NCBI RefSeq assembly: GCF_009831215.1
Contig: NZ_WUTW01000002.1
Span: 1,397,002-1,461,001 of the forward strand
Length of the DNA: 64,000 nt
Direction: 5' to 3'
Source: Actinomadura rayongensis
GTDB taxonomy: Bacteria; Actinomycetota; Actinomycetes; Streptosporangiales; Streptosporangiaceae
Part shown: piece after piece, positions 7,445-16,400 of the stretch
Numbering within the stretch: the stretch's first letter is position 1
Layout: each line of letters opens with the position of its first letter
Program-made: the position numbers and the translations under genes
The notes under the pieces: generated by a model
Told to the model about the DNA's origin: nothing
Database searches by the model: none
What the model saw: the letters and a program-made list of their open reading frames with translations, nothing else

Positions 7445-8866
7445 ATGCCGGGTCCAGGCAATGTCGGCGAACGCGTCCGCAACCTGCGGCTGACCAGACG
7501 CCTCTCGCAGGCGCAGCTCGCCGGTCACGACCTCTCCGACAGCTACATCTCGTTGATCGAGTCCGGTAAGCGGACTCCGACCCCCACCGTCCTGCGGATG
7601 CTCGCCGAACGCCTCGGCTGCACCCCCGAATACCTCGCCGAGGGCGTCGAGCCCGAACAGCGCGCCCATCTCGAAGTCCGGGAGCGGCACGCGCACCTCA
7701 CCCTGCTCGCGGGCGACGCCGCCGCGGCCGAGGCCGCCTTCGAGGACGTCCTGGACCGCAGCGACGACGCCGACCTCGTCGCGCGCGCCCGCTGGGGCCG
7801 TGCCCGCGCCCTGGAGGAGCTGGGCCGGGTGGAGGAGGCCATCGCCCTCTTCGAGGACCTGCGCGAGCAGGCCGACCGCGACCCGGGCCGGTCCAGCCGG
7901 CTGCCCGCCGTGATCGCGCTGGCCCGCTGCTACCACGCCGTCGGCGACCTCGGCCAGGCCATCGCGCTGGCCGAACGCGCGCTCGACCGGCTCACCGAAC
8001 TCGGCCTCACCGTCGGCGCCGAGCGCGCCGAGGCGGGCCGGGTCCTGCTCACCGGCTACCTGGACCGCGCGGACGTCGTGCGCGCCCACGCCCTCGGCCG
8101 CCGCCTGCTGGCGCCCCCGGCCGAGGTCATGCCGCTGTGCGCGCACTACCGGCAGGCCAGCACGCGGGCGCTGGACGAGGGCGCGATCGGCGACGCGCTG
8201 TACTTCGCCGACCAGGCCCTCGCCACGCGCGGCGGCGAGGAGGCCGAGCGGGCCGAGGCGCGGCTGCGGCTGGCCGCCGCGCGGGCGCTGCTGCGCGGCG
8301 TCCCGCCGTTCACCGACGCCGCCACGCCCGAACCGCTCGACCCGGCCGCCCCGCGCGCCGTGCCGAGCGCCGCGGCGGCCCGGGCGGCGCTCGACCTGCT
8401 CGCCGGGACGGACGCGCTCGTCGGCGGCGAGGCGGCCGAGGCCACGATCGAGCGGGCGCGCGGGCTGGTGCTCGCCGGGGACGTCGGCGCGGCCATCGCG
8501 GCGCTGGAGGAGTTCCTCGACACCGGGTTCGCGCTCGCGGCGCCGGAGAGCACGGCCACCCGTCCGGACGGTGCCCCGTCCGCCCGGACGCGGACGACCG
8601 TGCAGGCCAGGCTCGTCCTCGCGCGGGCGCGCGTCGCGCAGCGGGACGGCGCGGCGGCGCTGGTCGTCCTGCGCGCCGCCGCCGGGCAGCTCGCGACGCT
8701 GCCGCCGGGCCGCCCGGCCGCGCATCTGGCCCGTGAGCTGGGTGAACTGTTCGAAGCCGCGGGCGACCGTCCGGCGGCGGCCGACGCCTACCGCCGGGCG
8801 CTGGAGGCGACCGGGCTGCGCGCGACGCGTCCGGTTCCGGCCGGCGCCGACCTGCCGCGCGTCTGA
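7445..8866 (+). CDS. XRE-family regulator with TPR repeats
   Basis: A 473-residue protein. Residues ~8-65 are a helix-turn-helix (VGERVRNLRLTRRLSQAQLA, then SDSYISLIESGKRTPT). Residues ~75-460 are Ala-rich alpha-helical repeats of TPR type (AAAEAAFEDVLDR, AIALFEDLREQADR, AIALAERALDRL, AAADAYRRALEA). Such actinomycete regulators often sense a peptide or partner through the TPR part; the target here is unknown. The start ATG at 7445 fits the HTH boundary. A perfect 40-bp palindrome immediately after the stop probably terminates it. Confidence 0.82.
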   Translation: MPGPGNVGERVRNLRLTRRLSQAQLAGHDLSDSYISLIESGKRTPTPTVLRMLAERLGCTPEYLAEGVEPEQRAHLEVRERHAHLTLLAGDAAAAEAAFEDVLDRSDDADLVARARWGRARALEELGRVEEAIALFEDLREQADRDPGRSSRLPAVIALARCYHAVGDLGQAIALAERALDRLTELGLTVGAERAEAGRVLLTGYLDRADVVRAHALGRRLLAPPAEVMPLCAHYRQASTRALDEGAIGDALYFADQALATRGGEEAERAEARLRLAAARALLRGVPPFTDAATPEPLDPAAPRAVPSAAAARAALDLLAGTDALVGGEAAEATIERARGLVLAGDVGAAIAALEEFLDTGFALAAPESTATRPDGAPSARTRTTVQARLVLARARVAQRDGAAALVVLRAAAGQLATLPPGRPAAHLARELGELFEAAGDRPAAADAYRRALEATGLRATRPVPAGADLPRV

Positions 8867-8906
8867 CGCACCGGGCGCCGGTCCCCGGGGACCGGCGCCC
8901 GGTGCG
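8867..8906 (+). terminator. Perfect 40-bp palindrome, likely terminator
   Basis: Two 20-base arms (8867-8886 and 8887-8906) are exact reverse complements with no spacer, beginning right after the XRE-TPR stop codon at 8866. As RNA this gives a very stable hairpin. It separates the XRE-TPR gene from the FadR regulator on the same strand. Confidence 0.75.
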
Positions 8907-8975
8907 ACGAGCGTCACGGTTCCGTGGTGGCGCAAACATGGGATGATTGGGTTACCGGCAGACCTGGGAGACACC

Positions 8976-9641
8976 ATGACGTTGCAGGCGGCTCGACGTT
9001 CCTCACTGGTCGAGCAGGTCATCGACCAGATGCGCGCCGAGATCGCCTCCGGCGCCTGGCCCCTCGGCGGCCGGATCCCCGCCGAACCGGCGCTGGTCGA
9101 ACAGCTCGGCGTGGGACGCAACACCGTCCGCGAGGCCGTCCGCGCGCTGACCCACGCGGGCCTGCTCGCGGGACGCCAGGGCGACGGCACCTACGTCATC
9201 GCGACCAGCGAGCTGTCGGGCGCCGTCCGGCGGCGGCTGGCGACGGCCGAGCTGATCGAGATCCTGGAGGTCCGGCGCGGGCTGGAGGTCGAGGCGGCGC
9301 GGCTCGCGGCCGTCCGCCGCACCGACGCCGACATCGCCGCGATCGACGCCGCGCTCGTCCGCCGGGACGCGGCGTTCGCCGCCGGGGACCGCGACGCGTT
9401 CGTGGACGCCGACCTCGCCTTCCACACCGCCGTCGTGGACGCCACCCACAACCGGGTGCTCACCGACCTCTACCGGGACTTCGGCGCCGCGCTGAAACTG
9501 AGCATCGGCGGGGCCGGGGAGGCGCTGGACCACACCGACGTCCCGCACGAGCCGATCGCCGCCGCCGTCCGCGCCGGTGACGCGTCCGCCGCCGCTGCCG
9601 CCGCGCAGAGCTGCCTCGACCACATCCTGCGGACCCTCTGA
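8976..9641 (+). CDS. GntR/FadR-family transcriptional regulator
   Basis: A 221-residue protein. Residues ~8-75 are a GntR winged helix (VEQVIDQMRAEIASGAWPLG, VGRNTVREAVRAL, GRQGDGTYV). Residues ~90-215 are an all-helical FCD ligand domain with its metal-site pattern (EVRRGLEVEAARLA ... DADLAFHTAVVDA). The ATG at 8976 follows CTGGGAG and fits the start of the family. The MFS permease 36 bases downstream is very likely its target, a common FadR-permease arrangement. The effector is unknown, usually a carboxylic acid in this subfamily. Confidence 0.88.
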   Translation: MTLQAARRSSLVEQVIDQMRAEIASGAWPLGGRIPAEPALVEQLGVGRNTVREAVRALTHAGLLAGRQGDGTYVIATSELSGAVRRRLATAELIEILEVRRGLEVEAARLAAVRRTDADIAAIDAALVRRDAAFAAGDRDAFVDADLAFHTAVVDATHNRVLTDLYRDFGAALKLSIGGAGEALDHTDVPHEPIAAAVRAGDASAAAAAAQSCLDHILRTL

Positions 9642-9677
9642 CCGCCCCCTACCGCGTTCGCGCAGAACTCAAGGCCC

Positions 9678-10889
9678 ATGTCGCACGCCCGTCTCACCGC
9701 CCTGTGGACCCTCGCGGGTCTCGTCCTGCTCGCCGTCAACCTGCGCGCCGCCATCACCGGCGTCGCGCCCGTCCTCGCCGACCTGCGCACGGCGCTCGGC
9801 CTGTCCGGGGTCGAGGTCAGCGTGCTCACCACGCTGCCCGTGCTGTGCCTCGGCGCGTTCGCCTCGCTCGCGCCGGCCGCCGCGCGGCGGTTCGGGACGG
9901 AGACCGCCATCGCCGGGGCGCTCGCGCTCATCACCGGCGGGATCGCGCTGCGGCTGGTGCCGTCGGCGGTCGCGCTGTTCGCCGGGACGGTCGTCGCCGG
10001 GGCCGGGATCGCGCTCGGGAACGTCCTGCTGCCCGCCGTCATCAAGCGGGCGTTCCCGGACCGCGTCGGGCCGCTGACGGGCCTCGCGATGATGCTGATG
10101 GCGTGGAGCGGGGCGTTCGCTGCGGCGCTGGCCGTCCCGCTGGACGACGCGGGCGGCTGGCGGTTCGCGCTCGCCGTCTGGGCCGTGCCGTCGCTGGTCG
10201 CCCTGCTGGTGTGGGGGCCGCTCGCCCGGCGGTCCGCGCCGCCCGCGCCGCCGTCGTCGTCCCGGAACGTTCCCGTGTCGCTGCTGCGGAGCCCGCTCGC
10301 CTGGGCCGTCGCGACGTTCATGGGCCTGGCGTCGCTGATGTTCTACGTCCTGATGTCGTGGCTGCCGGAGATCATGCGCGACCACGGCGTCGCCGCCTCG
10401 ACGGCCGGGATCATGATGTCCGCGATGCTGCTCATCGGCATCCCGCTCGGCTACGTCGTGCCGGTGTTCGCGGCGCGGCTGGCGGACCAGCGCGTCCTCG
10501 TGCTGGCCGTGGGCGGCTGCATGGTCGCCGGGGTCGGCGGGCTGATCGTCGCGCCCGGGCTCGGCTGGGCCTGGGTGGTGCTGCTCGGCGTCGCGACCGG
10601 CAGCGCGTTCCCGCTCGCCTACACGCTGCTCACGCTGCGCTCGCCGAGCCCGGCCGTCGCGGCGCGGCTGTCGGGGATGGCGCAGACGGGCGGCTACCTG
10701 CTGGCCGGATTCGGACCGCTCGCGGTCGGCGTGCTGCGCGACGCCACCGGCGGCTGGACGGTCTCGCTCGCGCTGCTGCTCGTCCTCGTCGTGCCCGAGG
10801 TCGTGTTCGGGCTGGTCGCGGCGCGTCCGGGGTTCGTCCGGACCGTCGGCGCGCCCGTCCCGGCGGCGGAGCCGGTCGCCGTCCGCTAG
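9678..10889 (+). CDS. MFS transporter, CynX/NimT-like
   Basis: A 403-residue membrane protein with about twelve helices. The N-terminal LLAVNLRAAITGVAPVLADL and the short central loop match the CynX/NimT group of the major facilitator superfamily (cyanate/nitroimidazole-type permeases). The substrate cannot be inferred. It follows the FadR-type regulator closely and probably shares its transcript. Its stop overlaps by 4 bases the end of the convergent small gene at 10886-11191. Confidence 0.85.
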   Translation: MSHARLTALWTLAGLVLLAVNLRAAITGVAPVLADLRTALGLSGVEVSVLTTLPVLCLGAFASLAPAAARRFGTETAIAGALALITGGIALRLVPSAVALFAGTVVAGAGIALGNVLLPAVIKRAFPDRVGPLTGLAMMLMAWSGAFAAALAVPLDDAGGWRFALAVWAVPSLVALLVWGPLARRSAPPAPPSSSRNVPVSLLRSPLAWAVATFMGLASLMFYVLMSWLPEIMRDHGVAASTAGIMMSAMLLIGIPLGYVVPVFAARLADQRVLVLAVGGCMVAGVGGLIVAPGLGWAWVVLLGVATGSAFPLAYTLLTLRSPSPAVAARLSGMAQTGGYLLAGFGPLAVGVLRDATGGWTVSLALLLVLVVPEVVFGLVAARPGFVRTVGAPVPAAEPVAVR

Positions 10890-11191
10890 AGGTCGATCGC
10901 GTCCAGGTCGAGCACCCGCGCGTGCAGGACCTGCCGCTGCTGGAGCGCGGCCCGCAGCGCGCGGTGCAGGCCGTCCTCCAGGTAGAGGTCGCCCCGCCAC
11001 TGGACGACGTGCGGGAACAGGTCGCCGTAGAACGTCGAGTCCTTGGCCAGCAGCGACTGGAGATCGAGTTCGCGCTTGGTGCTGATGAGCTGGTCCAGCC
11101 GCACCTGGCGCGGGGGGATCCGGGCCCAGTCCCCCGAGGAGAGCCGGTGCTCGGGGTACGGCTTCCCGTCGCCCACCGCCTTGAAGATCAC
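10886..11191 (-). CDS. Conserved actinobacterial protein, annotated elsewhere as VapB-like
   Basis: A 101-residue protein with RLDQLISTKRELDLQSLLA, then DSTFYGDLFPHVVQWRGDLY and LEDGLHRALRAALQQRQVLHAR. The family is widespread in actinomycetes. I recall it carrying a 'type II toxin-antitoxin VapB family' label in databases, but the DGLHRALRAALQQ helix looks more like a ParB/sulfiredoxin-type fold, and no toxin gene is adjacent. I would not accept a toxin-antitoxin role from this sequence. It ends in a 4-base convergent overlap with the MFS gene. Confidence 0.6.
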   Translation of the reverse strand: MIFKAVGDGKPYPEHRLSSGDWARIPPRQVRLDQLISTKRELDLQSLLAKDSTFYGDLFPHVVQWRGDLYLEDGLHRALRAALQQRQVLHARVLDLDAIDL

Positions 11192-11236
11192 ACCGCGAGT
11201 CTAAAGGCTCGCCGCGCCGTCCGCCCGGTCCGCGCG

Positions 11237-11260
11237 GCCGTCCCCCGCGCGGGGGACGGC
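11237..11260. repeat. Perfect 10-bp stem-loop
   Basis: GCCGTCCCCC-GCGC-GGGGGACGGC lies in the 340-base stretch (11192-11531) without a gene, upstream of the leftward small gene and of the P450 operon. It may insulate transcription between the chromosome to the left and the biosynthetic operon to the right. The rest of this gap holds the operator candidate at 11366 and no gene that I can see. Confidence 0.4.
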
Positions 11261-11365
11261 GCTCCCTCCCGGCGGTGACGACCCCCGCCGGGCGGCTCCG
11301 TAACTTCCTTTTCGTCCGGATCTACGAGGGGGAACGGGGTGTGGGCCGCCGTGGGCGTTCTCAAA

Positions 11366-11388
11366 CAGACAACATCGTCTGCTAGCGT
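11366..11388 (+). promoter_or_regulatory. Candidate TetR-type operator and promoter of the biosynthetic operon
   Basis: The inverted repeat CAGAC-AACATC-GTCTG (11366-11381) is followed at once by TAGCGT (11383-11388), a plausible -10 hexamer. A TCAAAC-like -35 lies 16 bases upstream at 11361-11366. An operator inside the promoter spacer is typical of TetR-controlled actinomycete promoters. The P450 start codon is about 145 bases downstream. No TetR gene lies in the window, so the regulator would be encoded elsewhere. This is a pattern match only. Confidence 0.35.
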
Positions 11389-11531
11389 CCGTGACGGGCG
11401 CGGCGCCGGGCGGGCGGCGTCGTGCCGACCGCGTCGCCGGATCGGAGCGATCCACGCACAGCCCGAGTGAATGACCGGATAGTCCTGATTTTCAGCCGTA
11501 CGAAACGAACGTGGCAGGAGAAATGGGCAAA

Positions 11532-12761
11532 ATGTCTGAGTCTGTGGTCGACGTCGATGGCGGGCCGGCCCTCCCCATGCCGAGGGAGTGTCCCTTCGAC
11601 GTTCCGGCGGGCTACCGCGACATGCGCGCGGAGAACCCCATCGCCCGGGTGACGCTGCCGAGCGGCATGCGGCCCTGGTTCGTCACGCGGCATCGTCATG
11701 TCCGGCAACTGCTCGTCGATCCCCGGCTCAGCTCGGATCACGACAACCCCGACTACCCGGTGATGGTGACGCTCCCGCCGGCGATGAAGGAAGGCGTCAA
11801 CAGCGTCACGCGGACGCTGCTGGGTCTCGACGCCCCCCAGCACCTCGCCCATCGGCGGATGCTGGCGGGAGAGTTCACCGCCTTCCGGGTGCGGGCGATG
11901 CGGCCCCGGCTCCAGGAGATCGTGGACGGCGTCATCACCGAGATGCTGTCCGCCCCCGGCCGGACGGCCGACCTCGTCGAGGCCCTGGCGATTCCGCTCC
12001 CTTCGCTGGTGATCTGCGAAATGCTCGGCGTCCCCTACGAGGATCGCGCCGCGTTCCAGAAGCACGCCACCACGGTCCTGAACCGGTCGAGCACGCTCGA
12101 ACAGCGCACCGTGGCGGTGCTCAGGGTCCACGAGTACATGGACCGGCTCGTCACCGCCCAGGAGGCCGATCCCGACGAGGACACCATGTTGGGACGGCTG
12201 ATCCTGCGCAATCGCGTGGACGGCGTGCTCGACCACAAGGCGCTCGTCGGAATCACGATCCTGCTGTTCGTCTCGGGCTACGAGACGACCGCGAACAGCA
12301 TCGCCCTCGGGGTGGCCAAGCTGCTGAGCGACCGGGAGCAGCGGGAAACGCTCCTCGCGAACCTGGACCTGCTTCCCGGCGCGGTCGAGGAACTGCTGCG
12401 CTACTTCTCGATCGTGGACATCGTCTTCCGCGTCGCGGTGGAGGACATCGAGATCGACGGCGTCGTCATCAAGGCCGGTGACGGTGTGGCGCTGTGCCTC
12501 GGTTCGGCCAACCGGGACGAGTCGGTCTTCACAACGCCGGACTCGCTGGACCTGACGCAGAACGCCCAGCAGCAGCTGAGCTTCGGCCACGGAATCCACA
12601 ACTGCCTCGGCCAGCACCTCGCCCGCGTCGAAATGGAACTGGTCCTGGAGACCCTGTTCGCGCGGGCGCCGGAACTGCGGCTCACGGTTCCGGTGGACGA
12701 TCTCGTCTTCAAGGAGAATTCCGAGGCCTTCGGGGTCTTCGAGGTTCCCGTCGCCTGGTGA
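11532..12761 (+). CDS. Cytochrome P450
   Basis: A 409-residue class I bacterial P450, cytoplasmic, needing ferredoxin partners not encoded here. Key motifs are the I-helix SGYETT (238-243, acid-alcohol pair E241/T242), the K-helix ELLR (E277, R280) and the heme loop FGHGIHNCLG with the axial Cys348. The ATG at 11532 is chosen because AGGAG at 11516-11520 is correctly spaced for it and too close to the ATG at 11523. It is the first gene of the eleven-gene operon, so it most likely hydroxylates or epoxidises the acyl chain or the peptide. The exact substrate is not predictable. Confidence 0.92.
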   Translation: MSESVVDVDGGPALPMPRECPFDVPAGYRDMRAENPIARVTLPSGMRPWFVTRHRHVRQLLVDPRLSSDHDNPDYPVMVTLPPAMKEGVNSVTRTLLGLDAPQHLAHRRMLAGEFTAFRVRAMRPRLQEIVDGVITEMLSAPGRTADLVEALAIPLPSLVICEMLGVPYEDRAAFQKHATTVLNRSSTLEQRTVAVLRVHEYMDRLVTAQEADPDEDTMLGRLILRNRVDGVLDHKALVGITILLFVSGYETTANSIALGVAKLLSDREQRETLLANLDLLPGAVEELLRYFSIVDIVFRVAVEDIEIDGVVIKAGDGVALCLGSANRDESVFTTPDSLDLTQNAQQQLSFGHGIHNCLGQHLARVEMELVLETLFARAPELRLTVPVDDLVFKENSEAFGVFEVPVAW

Positions 12762-12799
12762 GCGCAGCCCTGATCCGCCCGCGCACCCGCGGAGGTCCC

Positions 12800-13450
12800 G
12801 TGATCGCCTTCTTCGACGTCGACGAGACCCTGATCTCGATCAAGAGCATGTTCTCCTTCCTGGAGTTCCACCTGCGCTGGCGCGGCGAACCGCCGGGCGC
12901 CTACGAACGGATCGCGGCGAGCCTGCGGGCGGCGGCGGCCCGGGGCGTCCCCCGCGCCGAGGTGAACCGCTCCTACTACCGCTTCCTCGCGGGCGAGTCG
13001 GCGCTCCGCCTGTCCGACTCGGGCCGGTACTGGTTCGACGCGCAGGACGACCGCCTGTTCAACCCCCGCACGGTCGAGGCGCTGCGGCGCCACCGCGCGG
13101 CGGGGGACCGGATCGTGCTGCTGTCGGGGTCGTTCTTCCCCTGCCTGGACCCGATCGCCGCCGCCGTCGGCGCCGACTGGACGCTCGGCACCCGTCCGCT
13201 CCTGCGGTACGGCCGGCTGACCGGCGAGGTGCTGGTGCCGATGATCGGCGCCGCGAAGGGCCGCGCCGCCCGCGCGGCGACCGTGGTCACCGGCGTCCCC
13301 CGCGCGGCGTGCGCGGCCTACGGCGACCACGTGAGCGATCTTCCGCTGCTGGAGGCGGTCGGACGTCCCGTCGTCGTCGGCGCGGACCCCGTCCTGACCG
13401 CCCACGCCCGCCGTCACGGCTGGACCCTCCTGGAGTCGGCCGCCGCCTGA
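12800..13450 (+). CDS. HAD-superfamily IB hydrolase
   Basis: A 216-residue haloacid-dehalogenase-like enzyme of the SerB/IB type. Motif I is FFDVDETL with nucleophile Asp6 and acid/base Asp8. Motif II is the Ser in LLSGSFF, and motif III/IV comprises the Lys of AAKGRAA and GDHVSDLPLL. It probably removes phosphate from a small molecule. GTG 12800 follows GGAGG at 12791-12795. An upstream GTG at 12758 overlaps the P450 stop (GTGA) and would add 14 residues, so coupled translation from there is possible. HAD phosphatases inside lipid or butyrolactone operons could dephosphorylate an intermediate; that is inference. Confidence 0.85.
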   Translation: MIAFFDVDETLISIKSMFSFLEFHLRWRGEPPGAYERIAASLRAAAARGVPRAEVNRSYYRFLAGESALRLSDSGRYWFDAQDDRLFNPRTVEALRRHRAAGDRIVLLSGSFFPCLDPIAAAVGADWTLGTRPLLRYGRLTGEVLVPMIGAAKGRAARAATVVTGVPRAACAAYGDHVSDLPLLEAVGRPVVVGADPVLTAHARRHGWTLLESAAA

Positions 13451-13493
13451 GCCGGGACGCCCATTTCCGCAACCGAACGCTGGAAAAGGAACC

Positions 13494-16400
13494 ATGATGT
13501 CCGCTGATATCTCGCGTGCCCGCCCGGCGGAGCCCATCGCGATCGTCGGAATGGCAGGCCGCTTCGCCGGGGCGGACGACCTCGACGCGTTCTGGGAACT
13601 GCTCGTCTCCGGAACGGACGCCGTCACGGAGATCCCGCCGTCCCGTTATGACGTCGACGCCGTCTACGACCCCGTCCCGCGGACGCCCGGAAAGACCGTG
13701 AGCAGATGGGGCGGTCTCCTGGACGACATCCGGGGATTCGACGCCGAGTTCTTCGGCATCGCGCCCAAAGAGGCGGCGCTCATGGATCCGCAGCAGCGGC
13801 TCCTGCTGGAGGTCTCCCACGAGGCGCTGGAGGACGCCGGGCAGCGGCTCGAAGACCTCGCCGGCAGCGACACCGGCGTGTTCGTGGGCCAGATCGGCAG
13901 CGACTACTGGCACCTGCAATACCGGCACCCCGAATCTCTCGACCTCTACGCGATGACCGGGGCGGCGTCCCGCGCCATCACGGCGGGCCGCGTGTCGTTC
14001 GCCTACGACCTGCGCGGGCCGAGCCTCGCCGTCGACACCGCGTGCGCGTCGTCGCTCGTCGCGGTGCACCAGGCCGTGCAGGCGATCCGGCTGGGCGAGT
14101 GCGGCCTCGCGATCGCGGCGGGCGTGAACCTCATCCTGCTGCCGGAGGAGGGCGTGGCCTACTCCGGGGTGGGGATGCTCGCCGAGGACGGCCGCTGCAA
14201 GTTCGGGGACGCCTCCGGCGACGGCTTCGTCCGCAGCGACGGCGTCGGCGCGGTCTTCCTCAAGCCGCTGGCGCGGGCGCTCGCCGACGGGGACAGGATC
14301 CGCGCCGTCCTGCGGGGCACGGCGGTCGGCAACGACGGCCGCAGCAGCGGCTTCCTGGTCACCCCGGCGGTGGAGGGGCAGAGCGACGTCATCCGCCGCG
14401 CCTACGCCGACGCAGGTATCGACCCCGCCGACACCGACTACGTCGAGGCGCACGGCACGGGCACGCCCGCCGGGGACCCCGTCGAACTGGCCGCCCTCGC
14501 CGCGGTGCTGGGCGCGGGACGCCGTCCGGACCGGCCGTTCCTCGTCGGGTCGGTCAAGACCAACATCGGGCACGCGGAGGCCGCCGCAGGCATCGCCTCG
14601 CTCATCAAGACGGTGCTGAGCCTGGAGCACGGGACGGTGCCGCCGAGCCTGCACCTGCGCGACCCCAACCCCGAGGTGGCCTGGGACGACCTCCCCCTCG
14701 CGATCGCGACCGAGGCCACGGACCTGCCCGAGCGGGGGCGTCCCGCCGTCGCGAGCATCAGCAGCTTCGGCTTCAGCGGGACCAACGCCCACCTCGTCCT
14801 GACGGCGGCGCCCGAGCGGCCCGCTTCCGCTCCGGCGCCCGAGCGCGACGAGCTGCTGCTGCTCGCGGCGGCCGACCCGGAGGCGCTGACGGAACTCGCC
14901 GCCCGCACCGCCGAGCACCTGGCCGGGACCGGGGACTCCCTGCACGACGTGTGCTTCTCGCTGGCCACGCGCCGGTCCCACCTGGAGAGTCGGCTCGCGG
15001 TGCCCGTCGCGTCGCGCGAGCAGGCCGTGGACGCGCTCCGCGAGTTCGTCGCGGGCAGCGACGCGCCGGACCTGTCCACCAGCGAGTACACCGACGCCGC
15101 GAGCCGTCCGCGCGTGGCGTTCGTCTTCCCCGGCCAGGGGTCGCAGTGGGTCGGGATGGGACGGGAGCTGCTGGCGTCCGAGCCGGTGTTCGCCGACGCG
15201 ATCCGCGCGTGCTCGGGCGCCATCGAGAAGGAGGCCGGGTGGTCCCTGCTCGACCTCCTGGCGGACGGCACCGGCGACTGGTTCGAGCTGACCTCGATCG
15301 TCCAGCCGACGCTGTGGGCGATGGAGATCGCCCTCGCCGCGCTCTGGCGGTCGTGGGGCGTGGAACCCGACGTCGTCATCGGGCACAGCATGGGCGAGGC
15401 CGCCGCCGCGCACGTCTCCGGGGCGCTCAGCCTGGCGGACGCCGCCGCCGTCATCTGCCGACGCAGCAAGCTCGCCGAGCGGCTGGCCGGGCAGGGGATC
15501 ATGGCCTGGGTCGCGCTGTCGGGGGCCGAGGCCGCCGCCGCGATCGCGGGGCACGAGCGGTCGGTCGCCGTCGCGGCGTGCAACAGCCCGACGTCCACGC
15601 TCATCTCCGGGGACGCGGACGCCGTCCGGTCGATCCTGGCCGACCTCGACCGCCGCGACGTCGTCAACCGCGTCGTCCGCGTCGACTTCGCGTCGCACTG
15701 CCCGCAGATCGACCGCATCGCCGACGACCTGCGCCGGGAGCTGAAGGACGTCGCGCCCCGGGCGGGAACGATCCCGCTGCACTCCACGCTGCTCGGCGAA
15801 CCGCTCTCCGGGGCCGAGCTGGACGCGGACTACTGGGTCCGCAACATCCGCGAGCCCGTCGACTTCGTCGGCGCGGTGGGCGCGCAACTCGACGCCGAGG
15901 ACACCGTCTTCGTCGAGATGAGCCCGCATCCGCTGCTGGTCAACGCCGTGAAGGAGACCGCGCGGGCGCACGGGGCCGAGACGGTCTCGGTGGGGTCGCT
16001 GCGCCGGGACGAGCCGGAACGCGCCGCCCTGCTCGCCGGTGTGGGGGCGCTGTTCACGGCGGCAGTGCCGGTCGACTATGCGGCGCTGTTCGGTGGGGGC
16101 GAGTTCGTTCCCGTCCCGCACCACCCGTGGCGGCGCACGGACTTCTGGCTGCCCGAGCGGCCCGCGCCGGCCGGGCATCCGCTGCTCGGCGTGAAATCCG
16201 CCGGCCCGGACGGTGGACTCGTCTACACGGGGCCCATCGACCTGCGGCGCAACGCCTATCTCCTGGACCACCGGGTGCAGGAGACGGTGATCCTTCCGGG
16301 CACCGCCCATGTCGAGATGATGCTCGCGGCGGCGCGGCCGATCCTCGGCGCCGGGCCGGTCGCGCTCGCCGACGTCCACTTCGAGCGCGCCGTCTTCCTG

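Noticed and set aside
10886..11191. Toxin-antitoxin system
   Set aside because: A family label of VapB-type antitoxin exists, but no toxin gene is adjacent and the motifs do not look like an antitoxin.
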